This document shows, one piece after another, positions 63,891-64,000 of a DNA stretch of 64,000 nucleotides; the stretch's first letter is position 1, and each line of letters starts with the position of its first letter. The stretch lies in assembly GCF_021869535.1 (NCBI RefSeq), contig NW_026262712.1:50140884-50204883 (forward strand), given 5' to 3'. The stretch comes from Mytilus californianus. Taxonomy: Eukaryota > Mollusca > Bivalvia > Mytilida > Mytilidae. Made by a program: the position numbers and the translations under genes. The notes under the pieces were generated by a model, which saw only the letters and a list, made by a program, of their open reading frames with translations, did no database searches and had not been told where the DNA came from.

Positions 63891-64000
63891 TTTACATTGA
63901 AGTCCTACCCCCACACAATTTGCGTAAAATCCTTTATTTTACAGTTTAGTTCACTTGATTCCAGAAATTTATGTGGTTCCCCCAACCACGCCCTTATAGA

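Overview
Eukaryotic, AT-rich, intron-rich nuclear DNA dominated by short interspersed and foldback repeats. Dispersed motifs that I recognise from Mytilus-type mussel genomes, two animal genes with long introns, a Penelope-like element and a jockey/CR1-type LINE all point to a marine bivalve, most likely a mytilid. That taxon call rests on memory of repeat families, not on a search.

Two host genes lie head to head. On the minus strand, TM7SF3 (seven-transmembrane superfamily member 3) runs from its signal-peptide exon at 22448 leftward to 1958. Nine coding exons, about 465 residues, are visible and all join in frame. The last exon(s), with the final membrane segment and cytoplasmic tail, lie beyond the left edge. 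On the plus strand, MYG1 (DHH-family 3'-5' RNA exonuclease, UPF0160) runs from 31555 to 58558 in seven coding exons encoding 342 residues, with poly(A) signals near 59.1 kb. The genes are not functionally linked in any way the sequence shows.

The roughly 9 kb between the genes holds a foldback DNA element (22708-26922, 9-bp target duplication) into which a 5'-truncated LINE with an open RT frame has inserted, a smaller inverted-repeat region (27.2-28.6 kb), a tandem/hairpin array (28.75-28.95 kb) and a CAGTCAGGGG-terminated element (29730-30492). TM7SF3 introns carry a second, larger CAGTCAGGGG-type foldback element (11195-13867), a GCGACAAGAAG foldback (21281-22117), a GTTCC foldback (19.5-20.7 kb) and tandem arrays.

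MYG1 introns 2 and 5 are a nest of repeats. Three nearly identical 2.25-kb composite repeats (here family G) sit at 37.1, 49.0 and 53.5 kb. One interrupts a tandem repeat (family A), and another is itself interrupted by a 1.02-kb insertion. Two arrays with an almost exact 147-bp period (family H) lie at 40.1-41.6 and 56.6-57.9 kb. A 55-bp array ends 26 bases before MYG1 exon 4. Right of MYG1 the window holds a decayed Penelope-like RT (60.5-62.0 kb), a TTA-flanked MITE (62753-63041) and a fragment of another non-LTR RT (63.4-63.7 kb). I saw no rRNA, tRNA, CRISPR or prokaryotic feature.
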